Below, one piece after another: positions 1-6,089 of a stretch of 6,235 bases of DNA. Within the stretch, counting starts at the first letter, position 1; the number at the start of each line of letters is the position of its first letter. The notes below the pieces were generated by a model that was given only the letters and a program-made list of their open reading frames with translations, made no database searches and was not told where the DNA came from. The stretch comes from CAZNDN01 sp964571815. GTDB lineage: Bacteria; Fibrobacterota; Chitinivibrionia; Chitinivibrionales; WJKA01. The translations under genes and the position numbers were made by a program. The DNA lies in the NCBI GenBank assembly GCA_964571815.1, contig CAZNDN010000195.1:1-6235 (forward strand), given 5' to 3'.

Positions 1-307
1 CGGGTCGGGCCTACGGAAGTAATTGATATTGCTTTAATTGCAACAAATTACCCCAAAACCACCGACGAAAAATCAAGGACTTACGCGATATCGGGAAATA
101 TTTGACGATTTAACGGTGAGTCTCCTCTCCTGCGAACCCTGCCGCGGCGTATGAAGAAGCGATTCCAACCTGCCCATCGTGCACAACCCATACATGCATG
201 GTCCCGGCGGCCCGGCGGCGCTTCGCCGAAAAGCAACCCCGCCCGGTGCCCGCCGACCGTCCTGCATCGGTCTCCCCGGTTTTCCTCGATTCGAGCCGCC
301 GGACAGG
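1..307. other. Left-edge stretch without a convincing gene
   Basis: The first ~115 bases are distinctly AT-rich compared with the rest, as expected of an intergenic or regulatory stretch; the remainder is GC-rich. Plus-strand frame 1 is open from base 1 to a TGA at 103-105 (34 codons, including VIDIALIATNYP), while the other two plus frames stop within the first 25 bases. It could be the C-terminal tail of a gene entering from the left, but it is too short to recognise and such a run can arise by chance. Longer open frames over 73-370 on either strand have no family-like features and look like high-GC chance ORFs. A CGGCG/CGCCG hairpin lies near 214-226, but it has no T-run on the side needed to end the PEBP gene. 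Confidence 0.5.
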
Positions 308-745
308 CTATGCAGCCGGCGCGAAGGTACCGGTCAGCTCGGCCCGCGCCACCTGATGCCCCTGCATAGCCGCTTCGATTTCCTCCCTGGTCTTTGCTTC
401 CGGAAGCCGGAGGCGTGTGTCGAGAGCATGCACCTCCATGACATAGCGGTGCGGTTTTCCGGGCGGCGGACACGGGCCACCGTACCCGAGGTTTCCGAAA
501 TCGTTTTTCCCCTGCTTTCCCGGCGCAACGCCCTCGGGGATCTCGGCTGCCGGTTCCATATCGTAGCCGACCCAGTGCAGGAAATCGCCCGACGGCGAAT
601 CGGGATCGTGCATCACGATACACAGGCTTTTCGTACTCTCCGGGATCTCCTCCAGCCGCAGCGGCGGATTGACATTGGCGCCTTTGCAGGTGAATCGCTC
701 GGGAATAGTGCTCCCGTTTTCGAATGCCGGGCTGGTCACTTTCAT
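308..745 (-). CDS. YbhB/YbcL family (PEBP, Raf-kinase-inhibitor-like) protein
   Basis: This 145-residue protein belongs to the phosphatidylethanolamine-binding protein family, bacterial YbhB/YbcL branch. Members are small, single-domain, mostly beta folds with an anion/phospholipid-head-group pocket; the bacterial cellular role is not firmly known. Visible family landmarks are the N-terminal SPAF with TCKGANVNPPL (residues 18-29), the pocket motif HDPDSP with HW at 46-58, and the second signature GYGGPCPPPGKPHRY at 87-101. It ends within a few residues of the usual C-terminus, so it looks complete. The frame stays open upstream of the chosen ATG, but this start matches the family N-terminus and has an AAAGGAG ribosome-binding site at 752-758, six bases away. 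There is no signal peptide, so it is probably cytoplasmic. It is followed by no clear terminator and is separated from the MDR remnant by 240 bp, so it is probably transcribed separately. Confidence 0.93.
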   Translation of the reverse strand: MKVTSPAFENGSTIPERFTCKGANVNPPLRLEEIPESTKSLCIVMHDPDSPSGDFLHWVGYDMEPAAEIPEGVAPGKQGKNDFGNLGYGGPCPPPGKPHRYVMEVHALDTRLRLPEAKTREEIEAAMQGHQVARAELTGTFAPAA

Positions 746-876
746 TGAACGCTCCTTTGCGGTTTGCTTGACAGCCGTAACTGTGGTTACGTGGTTTCGC
801 TCTGTGGTGCGTCTCCGCACCCCGTACGTTATCCTCATTCTCCCGCATTTCGGTTTTTGCGGAAATCGGTCTGACG

Positions 877-909
877 AACGTGGACCACCGTTGACCTGAG
901 GCCCACGTT
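877..909. repeat. 7-bp inverted repeat (AACGTGG / CCACGTT) upstream of the PEBP gene
   Basis: Arms at 877-883 and 903-909 are perfect inverted copies with a 19-base spacer, in the gap between the MDR remnant and the PEBP gene. The loop is too long and there is no T-run, so it does not resemble an intrinsic terminator. It could be an operator-like site for the leftward PEBP gene or simply chance. Confidence 0.25.
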
Positions 910-985
910 ACAACAGCGAGTGATGCCGATCTGCCGGCGCCTCAGTGCGCAGGCCCGCGGGCTCCACCGCAATGACAACCCGAAC

Positions 986-1357
986 TCACCCGGCCACATT
1001 CAACACGATCTTTCCCCGTCCATGTCCGGTGTCAAGCCGACGGTGAGCTTCCGCCACCCCGTCCAGGGGCAGGCTCCGGTCTACCAGTGGGCGTATTTTG
1101 CCTTGCTCAATAACTGCTTTCAACGAAACGAGCCGTTGCCGCTCCCGTGTAAGCATCACCCCGTAGTACGTCTGATTTCGCCGGTAGGCTGTCGTCAAAT
1201 CGCCCCGTGCTCCCAGAATGCCCGCCAGCCTGCCGCACGGGCGCGTGACGCGCAGACTTTTCTGCACCGTATCTCCGCCCACCGTATCGAATACGGCGTC
1301 GACGCCCTCGCCCCCCGTCTCTTCAAGCGCCCGCCCGAACGGGTGTTCCTTTCGCTG
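986..1357 (-). pseudogene. C-terminal remnant of MDR-family zinc-type alcohol dehydrogenase / quinone oxidoreductase
   Basis: The frame reads 123 residues to a TGA at 986-988 and matches the C-terminal third of NADPH:quinone oxidoreductase-like MDR proteins. Landmarks are ALEETGGEGVDAVFDTVGGD (late Rossmann fold), GRLAGILG, LTRERQRL, then IEQGKIRPLVDRSLPL, AEAHRRLDTGHGRGKIVL and the natural end. Family members are about 310-340 residues, so the GroES-like catalytic domain and the GxGxxG NAD(P)-binding part are missing. No start codon with a ribosome-binding site precedes it; the only candidate is an internal GTG at 1280-1282. Its first codon directly follows the TAG that ends the Slp gene, in the same frame. 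The fragment itself has no stops or frameshifts, which suggests a fairly recent 5' deletion. It cannot make a functional dehydrogenase. The family match is strong; the exact substrate class is unknown. Confidence 0.8.
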
Positions 1358-1864
1358 CTAATACGTCTCCACCTCTTCTTCTTGTTGAATCCCCCGGATA
1401 CGTTCCGAGCGGGGAATCGCCTCGATCTTCACCGCCCGTACCACCGGATAGACGTATTCGTTGTCTCCCAGCGGTCTGGTCTCGGAGCCCGTGATACTAC
1501 CGTGCACAGCCACGATCGCATCGATTTCGGTCACCGCGCTGTCGGGCTCGAACAGGGCTTCAGCGATGAACCGACCCTGCGAGTACCTGGTCGCCACCGG
1601 CTGATGGACATACTTCGCGGGCACCTGCTCCAGCCTGAGGCGCACGCCGTTTGCGGTCTCGATAACTTCCTCCACCTCACCGTACCACGAAATGGCCGAG
1701 TCCACGTATTCGGGGATGTTGTGGTGTACTTCGCGAAACCTTCGATTCTCGGGAAGACGGCGTTTCGTGCTCGCCTCCTTCCCGGGCTCATCCACACCCT
1801 TGCTGAACAGCGCTATGAGCGACACCATCGCCACGGTCATGCCCGCCTGATTGTATACCGGCAT
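1358..1864 (-). CDS. Slp-family envelope protein, expected lipobox cysteine absent
   Basis: The 168-residue product resembles the Slp outer-membrane lipoprotein family (starvation-inducible in E. coli; molecular function unclear). Visible similarity: F-REV-HNIPEYVDSAISWYGEV (residues 43-63), then QGRFIAEALFEP (96-107), VHGSITGSE (120-128) and GDNEYVYPVV (133-142). The start ATG has an AGGAAAGGAAGG ribosome-binding stretch eight bases upstream. The N-terminus has a short hydrophobic run, TVAMVSLIALF (10-20), as in a lipoprotein signal peptide, but it continues SKGVDE with no cysteine. A TGT codon preceded by GGG occurs exactly there in the next frame, so the lipobox may have been lost by small indels. 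It lies 39 bp downstream of the baeRF gene and is probably co-transcribed with it. The C-terminal tail ends EEEVETY before a TAG, followed at once by the MDR remnant. Family assignment is fairly sure; whether it is still exported or lipidated is not. Confidence 0.75.
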   Translation of the reverse strand: MPVYNQAGMTVAMVSLIALFSKGVDEPGKEASTKRRLPENRRFREVHHNIPEYVDSAISWYGEVEEVIETANGVRLRLEQVPAKYVHQPVATRYSQGRFIAEALFEPDSAVTEIDAIVAVHGSITGSETRPLGDNEYVYPVVRAVKIEAIPRSERIRGIQQEEEVETY

Positions 1865-1903
1865 CGTAACACCTTCCTTTCCTGTGAACCATCCGGCGCG
1901 ATT

Positions 1904-3073
1904 CTACTTCCTGAGCACGGCCGCTACCGGCGATTGGGGAAGTTGCGACGGGGCAAGCACCCTGAACTGACCCCGGTGGCGCAGCGTATGCGCCACAAGC
2001 AGCGACAATATTTCGTGATCTTCGGGACCGGGTCGATCGTGCAACTCCAGCTCGCCGTTTCCATTGGTTATCGCGCCCCACACGTGCACGCCTTCGTGCA
2101 GCAGCAGCGTATCTATCTTCCCCGCAAGTGCAGCCGGAACAATTTTCTCCAACTCCTCCGCGGCCCCTTCCCTGCCACGACGACCGCGCACCGAGAGGTA
2201 CCTGTGGACCGCCCGCTCAAGCCTCACCCTGGCCTGGGCCTCCAACCGGGCTACCGCTTCCTTGTGCAGCCGATGCAGGTCGTTGCCATGGGGGTCGTGG
2301 GGAATCGTATCCGCCGAAAGGTAGGGATACGTGTTTGCCTGCCGGTAGAGTCCCACCACCTGGGCGGTCCCGGCTACCAGCAGCGGCCGGTGCGAATCGT
2401 GAAGAAGCTCGTACACTCGCGTATCCACTTCACGCAGATACCGCAGCATATCCTTTTCTTCGGCATCGACCCGCGGGCCTCGCCCGTGAAATGTGCCCGG
2501 TGAAACCCCCTGCATTCCCGGCAGCGACCTGCCCCGCATCCGTTCCTTTTCGAACACCTCTCCGGAGAGCATGCCATCCCGTGCCGAGGGAAGACCTCCG
2601 GTATCCACCGGCGTGAGTTCATGACGTGTTCCGGCGAAGAGCCGCGTGCGGTTCTGGTCAAGGGCCAGAAGATAGAAATGAATGCCGCTCTGGACAATTC
2701 TGAGCAGCGGGACCAGATCGAATCGATGATCCACGACTATGTCTTCATCGAACTTCTCCGACGTGAGAAAAATCTTCGTTCCGGCAGGAGTGGACAAAAG
2801 GGCCAGCCCGTCCTCGACTTCGTTCCAGAACACGGTATCCTCCGTAAGGGATTGACACTCCCGCCACAATGATTGAAACAACCCCGGTTCCACCCCCCGT
2901 GCCTCCAACTCCTGCTTCGTCGCGTGCACGGCGCTTTTCAGCCGTACGGGATTCTCTTTTCGCTTATGTCCGTTGCGAAAGGTCGGCAGATACATGGTGA
3001 CGCACCATTGCTCGTCGGTCTGTGCAAGCCGAATAATTTCATCCTGCAGCAATTTCCGTTTGATGGTCAACAT
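1904..3073 (-). CDS. baeRF-type (bacterial archaeo-eukaryotic release factor-like) protein
   Basis: This 389-residue protein resembles bacterial proteins annotated as baeRF domain proteins, distant homologues of eRF1/Pelota. Their proposed role is on the ribosome (release, rescue or hibernation), inferred from fold and context, not demonstrated. Landmarks in order: YLPTFRNG and NPVRLKSAV (28-49), FWNEVEDGLALL (82-93), HRFDLVPLL (116-124), FYLLALDQNRTRLFAGTRHEL (133-153), EEKDMLRYLREVD (205-217), PLLVAGT with YRQANTYPYL (230-252), then an L7Ae-like C-terminal part with EKIVPAALAGKIDTLLLHEGVHVWG (309-333), LLVAHTLRHRG (358-368) and SPVAAVLRK at the end. I see no GGQ tripeptide. The frame is open for 63 more codons upstream, but the chosen ATG matches the family start and has GAAAGGAG at 3079-3086, five bases away. 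The length is typical, so the gene appears intact. It heads the leftward group and precedes the Slp gene. The exact baeRF subfamily cannot be fixed by eye. Confidence 0.85.
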   Translation of the reverse strand: MLTIKRKLLQDEIIRLAQTDEQWCVTMYLPTFRNGHKRKENPVRLKSAVHATKQELEARGVEPGLFQSLWRECQSLTEDTVFWNEVEDGLALLSTPAGTKIFLTSEKFDEDIVVDHRFDLVPLLRIVQSGIHFYLLALDQNRTRLFAGTRHELTPVDTGGLPSARDGMLSGEVFEKERMRGRSLPGMQGVSPGTFHGRGPRVDAEEKDMLRYLREVDTRVYELLHDSHRPLLVAGTAQVVGLYRQANTYPYLSADTIPHDPHGNDLHRLHKEAVARLEAQARVRLERAVHRYLSVRGRRGREGAAEELEKIVPAALAGKIDTLLLHEGVHVWGAITNGNGELELHDRPGPEDHEILSLLVAHTLRHRGQFRVLAPSQLPQSPVAAVLRK

Positions 3074-3236
3074 AGCCGCTCCTTTCGCTTTCACTGCTGA
3101 GGTCGTCTTCCACGGAAACCCCTCCGCCACGGCCCATTGGGCATCCTGCATGCCTTGTAATCCCCGCAAATTCGATGCCACCTTGGTTTCCGCACGGGGA
3201 AAACTGAACCCACTGTGGTGGAACTGAAGGCGGATC

Positions 3237-3386
3237 ATGGTATGCGAGAAACGATTGACCACCTTCGCGGAGACGCGTATGAATCGCCGGGCATGGTTAT
3301 TGCAAGAGATAGCCGAGAACGGAAACGATCCGAAAGATGATGCAATGCTTACGAATATCTACCATCACCAAAGGAGGAAGGTGTGA
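3237..3386 (+). CDS. Small 49-residue ORF, translationally coupled to fbaB; unknown function
   Basis: An ATG at 3237 opens 49 codons ending in TGA at 3384-3386, overlapping the GTG start of the aldolase by four bases (GTGA). A GAAGG stretch at 3226-3230 sits six bases upstream of the ATG, giving a plausible ribosome-binding site, and an in-frame stop at 3225-3227 rules out a longer protein. The product begins MVCEKRLTTFAETRMNRR, continues WLLQEIAENGNDPKDDAML and ends HHQRRKV; it is basic at both ends with an acidic middle, has no membrane segment, and I recognise no family. An internal ATG at residue 15 is an alternative start. The aldolase ribosome-binding site lies inside its last codons, so it could act as a leader ORF coupling translation. 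The alternative is a chance ORF in the 5' leader of fbaB. Confidence 0.4.
   Translation: MVCEKRLTTFAETRMNRRAWLLQEIAENGNDPKDDAMLTNIYHHQRRKV
3371..3377 (+). promoter_or_regulatory. Ribosome-binding site AAGGAGG for fbaB
   Basis: This near-perfect Shine-Dalgarno sequence is five bases upstream of the GTG at 3383-3385. It decides the aldolase start in favour of GTG, since no ATG lies in that frame nearby, and it is embedded in the end of the upstream small ORF. Confidence 0.8.
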
Positions 3387-4438
3387 CGGCAAAAGAACGG
3401 CACATTCCCGTAAATAGCGAGGCACGACACCTATTGAATCACGAATGCACGACCATCAGCCGGGACCGATTGCACCTCCCGGGGCCCGATTTTGTGGAAC
3501 GTGTTTTCTCCGGCACGGACCGTTCGGCGGCCGTACTGCGAAACCTCCAGGCGCTTTTCGACTCCGGGAGGCTGGGCAAGACCGGCTACCTGTCGATACT
3601 GCCGGTGGACCAGGGCGTGGAGCACGGCGGAGGAGCGGCATTCGGTCCCAACCCCGACTATTTCGATCCCGAGAATATCGTCAGGCTGGGCATTGAAGGC
3701 GGCTGCAGCGCGGTGGCTTCGACACTGGGAGTGCTGGGAAGCGTGTCCCGGAAGTATGCTCACCGCATACCCTTTATTGTCAAGCTCAACCACAACGAGC
3801 TTCTCAGCTATCCCAATTCCTGGGACGAGCGCATGTTCGGATCGGTGAAGCAGGCGTTTGACATGGGCGCCGCGGCCGTGGGCGCAACCGTGTACTTCGG
3901 CTCCGAGCGCTCCCGCGACCAGCTCCAGGAGGTTTCGTCGGTGTTCAAGCAGGCCCACGCTCTGGGCATGGCGACCATACTGTGGTGCTACGTGCGCAAC
4001 AGCGCGTTTCGTACCGAGAAGGCAAACTACGAGAAAGCGGCCGACCTGACCGGTCAGGCCAATCATCTCGGTGCAACGATCGAGGCGGATATTGTCAAGC
4101 AGAAACTGCCGGTTACCAACGGTGGGTTCACCGCACTCGATTTCGGGAAGTCGAACTCGATGATGTACGAGGACCTCTCATCATCCCACCCGATCGACCT
4201 GACCCGCTACCAGGTTGCCAACTGCTACATGGGCCGTGTGGGACTCATAAACTCGGGCGGGCCGTCGGGGGAAAACGACATCGCCGCGGCGACCCGCACG
4301 GCGATTATCAACAAACGCGCCGGCGGCATGGGCATGATCTCGGGAAGAAAGGCGTTTCAGAAACCGATGAAAGAAGGCATAGAGCTGCTTCATGCCATCC
4401 AGGACGTGTACCGTGATGTACAGATTACGGTAGCCTGA
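3383..4438 (+). CDS. fbaB: Class I fructose-bisphosphate aldolase (FbaB/DhnA type)
   Basis: This cytoplasmic enzyme cleaves fructose-1,6-bisphosphate to dihydroxyacetone phosphate and glyceraldehyde-3-phosphate, and runs in reverse in gluconeogenesis, using a Schiff-base lysine rather than a metal. The 351-residue protein is collinear with E. coli FbaB (about 350 residues). Landmarks: LPGPDFVERV near residue 33, GRLGKTGYLSILPVDQGVEH (62-81), YAHRIPFIVKLNHNE, GAAAVGATVYFGSE, LTGQANHLGATIEADIVKQK with the probable Schiff-base lysine at 239, the phosphate-binding INSGGPSGE, and INKRAGGMGMISGRKAF near the end. The start is a GTG with AAGGAGG five bases upstream. The upstream 49-codon ORF overlaps the start by four bases, and the DUF72 gene follows after 31 bp, so the three probably form one transcript. 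The gene looks intact and its function is assigned with high confidence. Confidence 0.97.
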   Translation: MTAKERHIPVNSEARHLLNHECTTISRDRLHLPGPDFVERVFSGTDRSAAVLRNLQALFDSGRLGKTGYLSILPVDQGVEHGGGAAFGPNPDYFDPENIVRLGIEGGCSAVASTLGVLGSVSRKYAHRIPFIVKLNHNELLSYPNSWDERMFGSVKQAFDMGAAAVGATVYFGSERSRDQLQEVSSVFKQAHALGMATILWCYVRNSAFRTEKANYEKAADLTGQANHLGATIEADIVKQKLPVTNGGFTALDFGKSNSMMYEDLSSSHPIDLTRYQVANCYMGRVGLINSGGPSGENDIAAATRTAIINKRAGGMGMISGRKAFQKPMKEGIELLHAIQDVYRDVQITVA

Positions 4439-4456
4439 CATCGGAACACGGCGGGG

Positions 4457-4463
4457 AAAGGAG
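4457..4463 (+). promoter_or_regulatory. Ribosome-binding site AAAGGAG for the DUF72 gene
   Basis: The site is three bases from a GTG (4467) but six bases from the in-frame ATG (4470-4472). The normal spacing favours the ATG, making the protein 243 rather than 244 residues. Confidence 0.7.
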
Positions 4464-4469
4464 CGTGTG

Positions 4470-5201
4470 ATGACGGAAGCAAGGATACATGTCGGAACAT
4501 CGGGGTGGAACTATTCTCACTGGAAAGGGGTCTTTTATCCGAAAGGTGTCCGCACCGAGGAGGAATTCCCCTTCTATTGCCAAAACTTTCACACCGTCGA
4601 AATCAACAATACGTTCTACAATCTACCCGATTCCTCGAAGGTGCGCACCTGGTACGAAGCAGCTCCCGAGGGCTTTGTGTTTGCGGTGAAGGCAAGCCGG
4701 TATATCACGCATATCAAGAAACTGAAAGACCCTCGTGGACCGGTTGATACGTTCACAGGTTCACTGGGTGAGCTGAAAGAGAAACTGGGACCGATCCTGT
4801 TCCAGCTTCCTCCGTCGTGGTCCTGCAACATCGAGCGTCTGGAGTCGTTCCTCGATGCGTTGCCGGGGGGGTATCGCTACACGTTTGAATTTCGTAACGA
4901 GGACTGGCTCCGTCCCGAGGTCTACCGGCTTCTGGAGGCGCGGGACGCGGCATTTTGTGTCTACGATCTGGCGGGCAAAACTACCCCTCGCCATACAACG
5001 GCATCGTGGGTCTATATCCGTCTGCACGGACCCGGGAACGCGTACGAGGGGTTGTATTCGGACCAGGCGCTGGCCGGATGGGCCGGGGCGATCAGCGCGT
5101 GGAAACGAGCCGGCAAGAGCGTGTTTTGCTATTTCGACAACGATCAAAACGGCTATGCTCCCCGCAATGCCCGGAGTCTGGCCCGCATGGTCGAATCGTA
5201 A
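4470..5201 (+). CDS. DUF72 (YecE-family) protein
   Basis: The 243-residue product is a full-length DUF72/YecE-family protein, a TIM-barrel-like fold found widely in bacteria and archaea; its biochemical activity is not established. Family hallmarks are clear: HVGTSGWNYSHWKGVFYP (7-24), the VEINNTFYNLP motif (43-53), FAVKASRYITHIKKLKD (71-87), LGPILFQLPPSW (106-117), YTFEFRNEDWL (137-147), WVYIRLHGP with AYEGLYSDQ (180-199), and the near-terminal FDNDQNGYAPRNA (222-234). The start is chosen by ribosome-binding-site spacing and the family N-terminus. It lies 31 bp after fbaB on the same strand without an obvious terminator between them, so co-transcription is likely. No frameshift or truncation is seen. 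Confidence 0.95.
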   Translation: MTEARIHVGTSGWNYSHWKGVFYPKGVRTEEEFPFYCQNFHTVEINNTFYNLPDSSKVRTWYEAAPEGFVFAVKASRYITHIKKLKDPRGPVDTFTGSLGELKEKLGPILFQLPPSWSCNIERLESFLDALPGGYRYTFEFRNEDWLRPEVYRLLEARDAAFCVYDLAGKTTPRHTTASWVYIRLHGPGNAYEGLYSDQALAGWAGAISAWKRAGKSVFCYFDNDQNGYAPRNARSLARMVES

Positions 5202-5497
5202 CCGAATCGCGAGGCAGTGCTCACTGGCCGGGCTCGATTACCCGGGACGAATTCGACACGACGCCGGCCCGCGCAGTCTTCCCGGAAACGACAAAGTGCT
5301 TTTTCATTTCCGCAAGAATGCCCGGTCCCCGGAGCCGCGCGGGAACGACCCGGTGCGAAGGGAAAGGTGAGGGAGTTCCAGGGCGCACGGGCGGCGGAAT
5401 GAAAGGCCGGCATGGATTTTGTAGAGTAAAGGGGGGACGGTTGAGAGATATTCAGCCCATGTAAGATTACCACGTTTTCTTATCGGAGGGTATCGCC
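5202..5497. other. Non-coding gap between DUF72 and CBS genes
   Basis: I recognise no gene in this 296-base gap. A CCGGG/CCCGG hairpin (5228-5232 with 5241-5245, eight-base loop) lies 26 bases after the DUF72 stop but is not followed by a T-run, so it is at best a weak terminator. Open frames here continue from antisense or out-of-frame readings of DUF72 and resemble no known protein. The right end must hold the promoter and leader of the CBS gene; a poorly spaced TTGAGA (5441) and TAAGAT (5462) pair is visible, with a spacer of only 15 bases. Confidence 0.5.
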
Positions 5498-5848
5498 ATG
5501 ATTCACGAAGAGGCAGTGACACGAGCCGGGGAGGCGGAGACGACCGCGAAAAACGCCATGACCCGGGAAGTTAACGGTATTCAATCGACGGATACGATTC
5601 TGACGGCTGCGCGGATGATGCGGGATCGGGACCTGCGTGCCCTGCCGGTATTCCAGGCCAGGGATCCCGTAGGCATGCTCACCGACCGGGACATCGTATT
5701 GCGCACGGTTGCCGTTGAAATGGATCCCGGGGCTACAACCGTGCAGGACGTGATGACCAAGGAAGTGATTGCGTGCGATGAGCAGGATTCTATCGACCAT
5801 GCCGCGCGGTTGATGGAGTTGCACAATGTGCGCCGTTGTGGTCAATAA
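5498..5848 (+). CDS. CBS-domain protein, truncated by frameshift in the second CBS repeat
   Basis: The 116-residue reading begins at an ATG with GGAGGG at 5485-5490, seven bases upstream. The first CBS motif spans roughly residues 19-72 (AMTREVNGIQSTDTILTAA, then RDLRALPVF and VGMLTDRDIVLR), and the second starts near residue 82 (VQDVMTKEVIACDEQDSIDHAARLMELHNVRR). Tandem CBS (Bateman) modules bind adenosyl ligands and often act as energy or stress sensors; stand-alone versions are usually about 135-150 residues. Here the frame diverges after NVRR and ends CGQ-stop, whereas a typical member continues with a hydrophobic strand and a G-x-VGI-xxxGD segment. The next frame reads VVVNKLGRM straight after, which is that missing strand, so an indel near 5834-5838 is likely. 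The product probably lacks a complete second CBS fold. It could be a real pseudogene or a sequence error. Confidence 0.85.
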   Translation: MIHEEAVTRAGEAETTAKNAMTREVNGIQSTDTILTAARMMRDRDLRALPVFQARDPVGMLTDRDIVLRTVAVEMDPGATTVQDVMTKEVIACDEQDSIDHAARLMELHNVRRCGQ

Positions 5849-5951
5849 ATTGGGACGAATGAAATTATAGGCGGCGGCAAGACAAAAAGATTCAAAGACA
5901 GCCCGTTCGAAGACATAAGAAGGCGGCGCAGGAAAAAGACAAGAAAATGAA
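5835..5951 (+). pseudogene. Out-of-frame remnant of the CBS protein C-terminus
   Basis: From 5835 the frame shifted by one base reads VVVNKLGRM, the expected end of the second CBS repeat, until a TAG at 5868. The same frame resumes as AAARQKDSKTA. A second frame then gives FEDI (5906-5917), and the third gives AAQEKDKKMK (5923 onward), a lysine/glutamate-rich tail of the type often seen after CBS modules. Coding-like text scattered over three frames in about 110 bases suggests several small indels. The first segment is convincing; the later ones are suggestive only. Confidence 0.45.
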
Positions 5952-6042
5952 GGGGGGGGGGTGCCGAAAGGAAAGAACTAAACATGCAACAAAGGCATTG
6001 ATTGAAACTCAAAACCACCCACACCAAATATCTCATGAATAT

Positions 6043-6067
6043 TCACCGGTGACATATTTTCGGGTGA
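6043..6067. repeat. TCACCGGTGA palindrome plus a further GGTGA copy
   Basis: A perfect 10-bp palindrome at 6043-6052 is followed by another GGTGA at 6063-6067, with AT-rich flanks. It lies just downstream of the RND permease stop (which reads leftward) and could be part of a weak transcript end or a protein-binding site. No T-run terminator is evident, and chance is possible. Confidence 0.2.
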
Positions 6068-6089
6068 TATACTCCAGCGGTTTCCCCAA

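Noticed and set aside
214..230. CGGCG-CTT-CGCCG hairpin as terminator of the PEBP gene
   Set aside because: On the PEBP coding strand the T-run precedes rather than follows the stem, so it does not fit an intrinsic terminator for that gene.
81..848. 255-codon minus-strand open frame overlapping the PEBP gene
   Set aside because: It is the shadow of the PEBP gene in another frame plus GC-rich flank; the translation is low-complexity Arg/Gly/Ala-rich with no family motif.
920..2503. 527-codon plus-strand open frame opposite the MDR, Slp and baeRF genes
   Set aside because: It is antisense to three recognisable minus-strand coding regions and its protein resembles no family; high GC suppresses stops on the opposite strand.
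3113..3192. CGGAAACC and GGTTTCCG inverted copies in the divergent intergenic region
   Set aside because: Only 8 bp, separated by 64 bp, with no further matching flank; expected by chance at this length.
3074..3262. 63-codon N-terminal extension of the baeRF frame
   Set aside because: The ATG at 3071-3073 has a strong ribosome-binding site at normal spacing and matches the family N-terminus; the extension shows no domain and overlaps the divergent small ORF.
5441..5467. TTGAGA / TAAGAT as promoter of the CBS gene
   Set aside because: The spacer is 15 bases and the -10 matches only four of six positions; too weak to call.
5842..6036. 64-codon hydrophobic minus-strand ORF
   Set aside because: Its Phe/Leu/Pro-rich translation is the complement of a purine-rich plus-strand stretch containing the broken CBS tail; no ribosome-binding site or family likeness.
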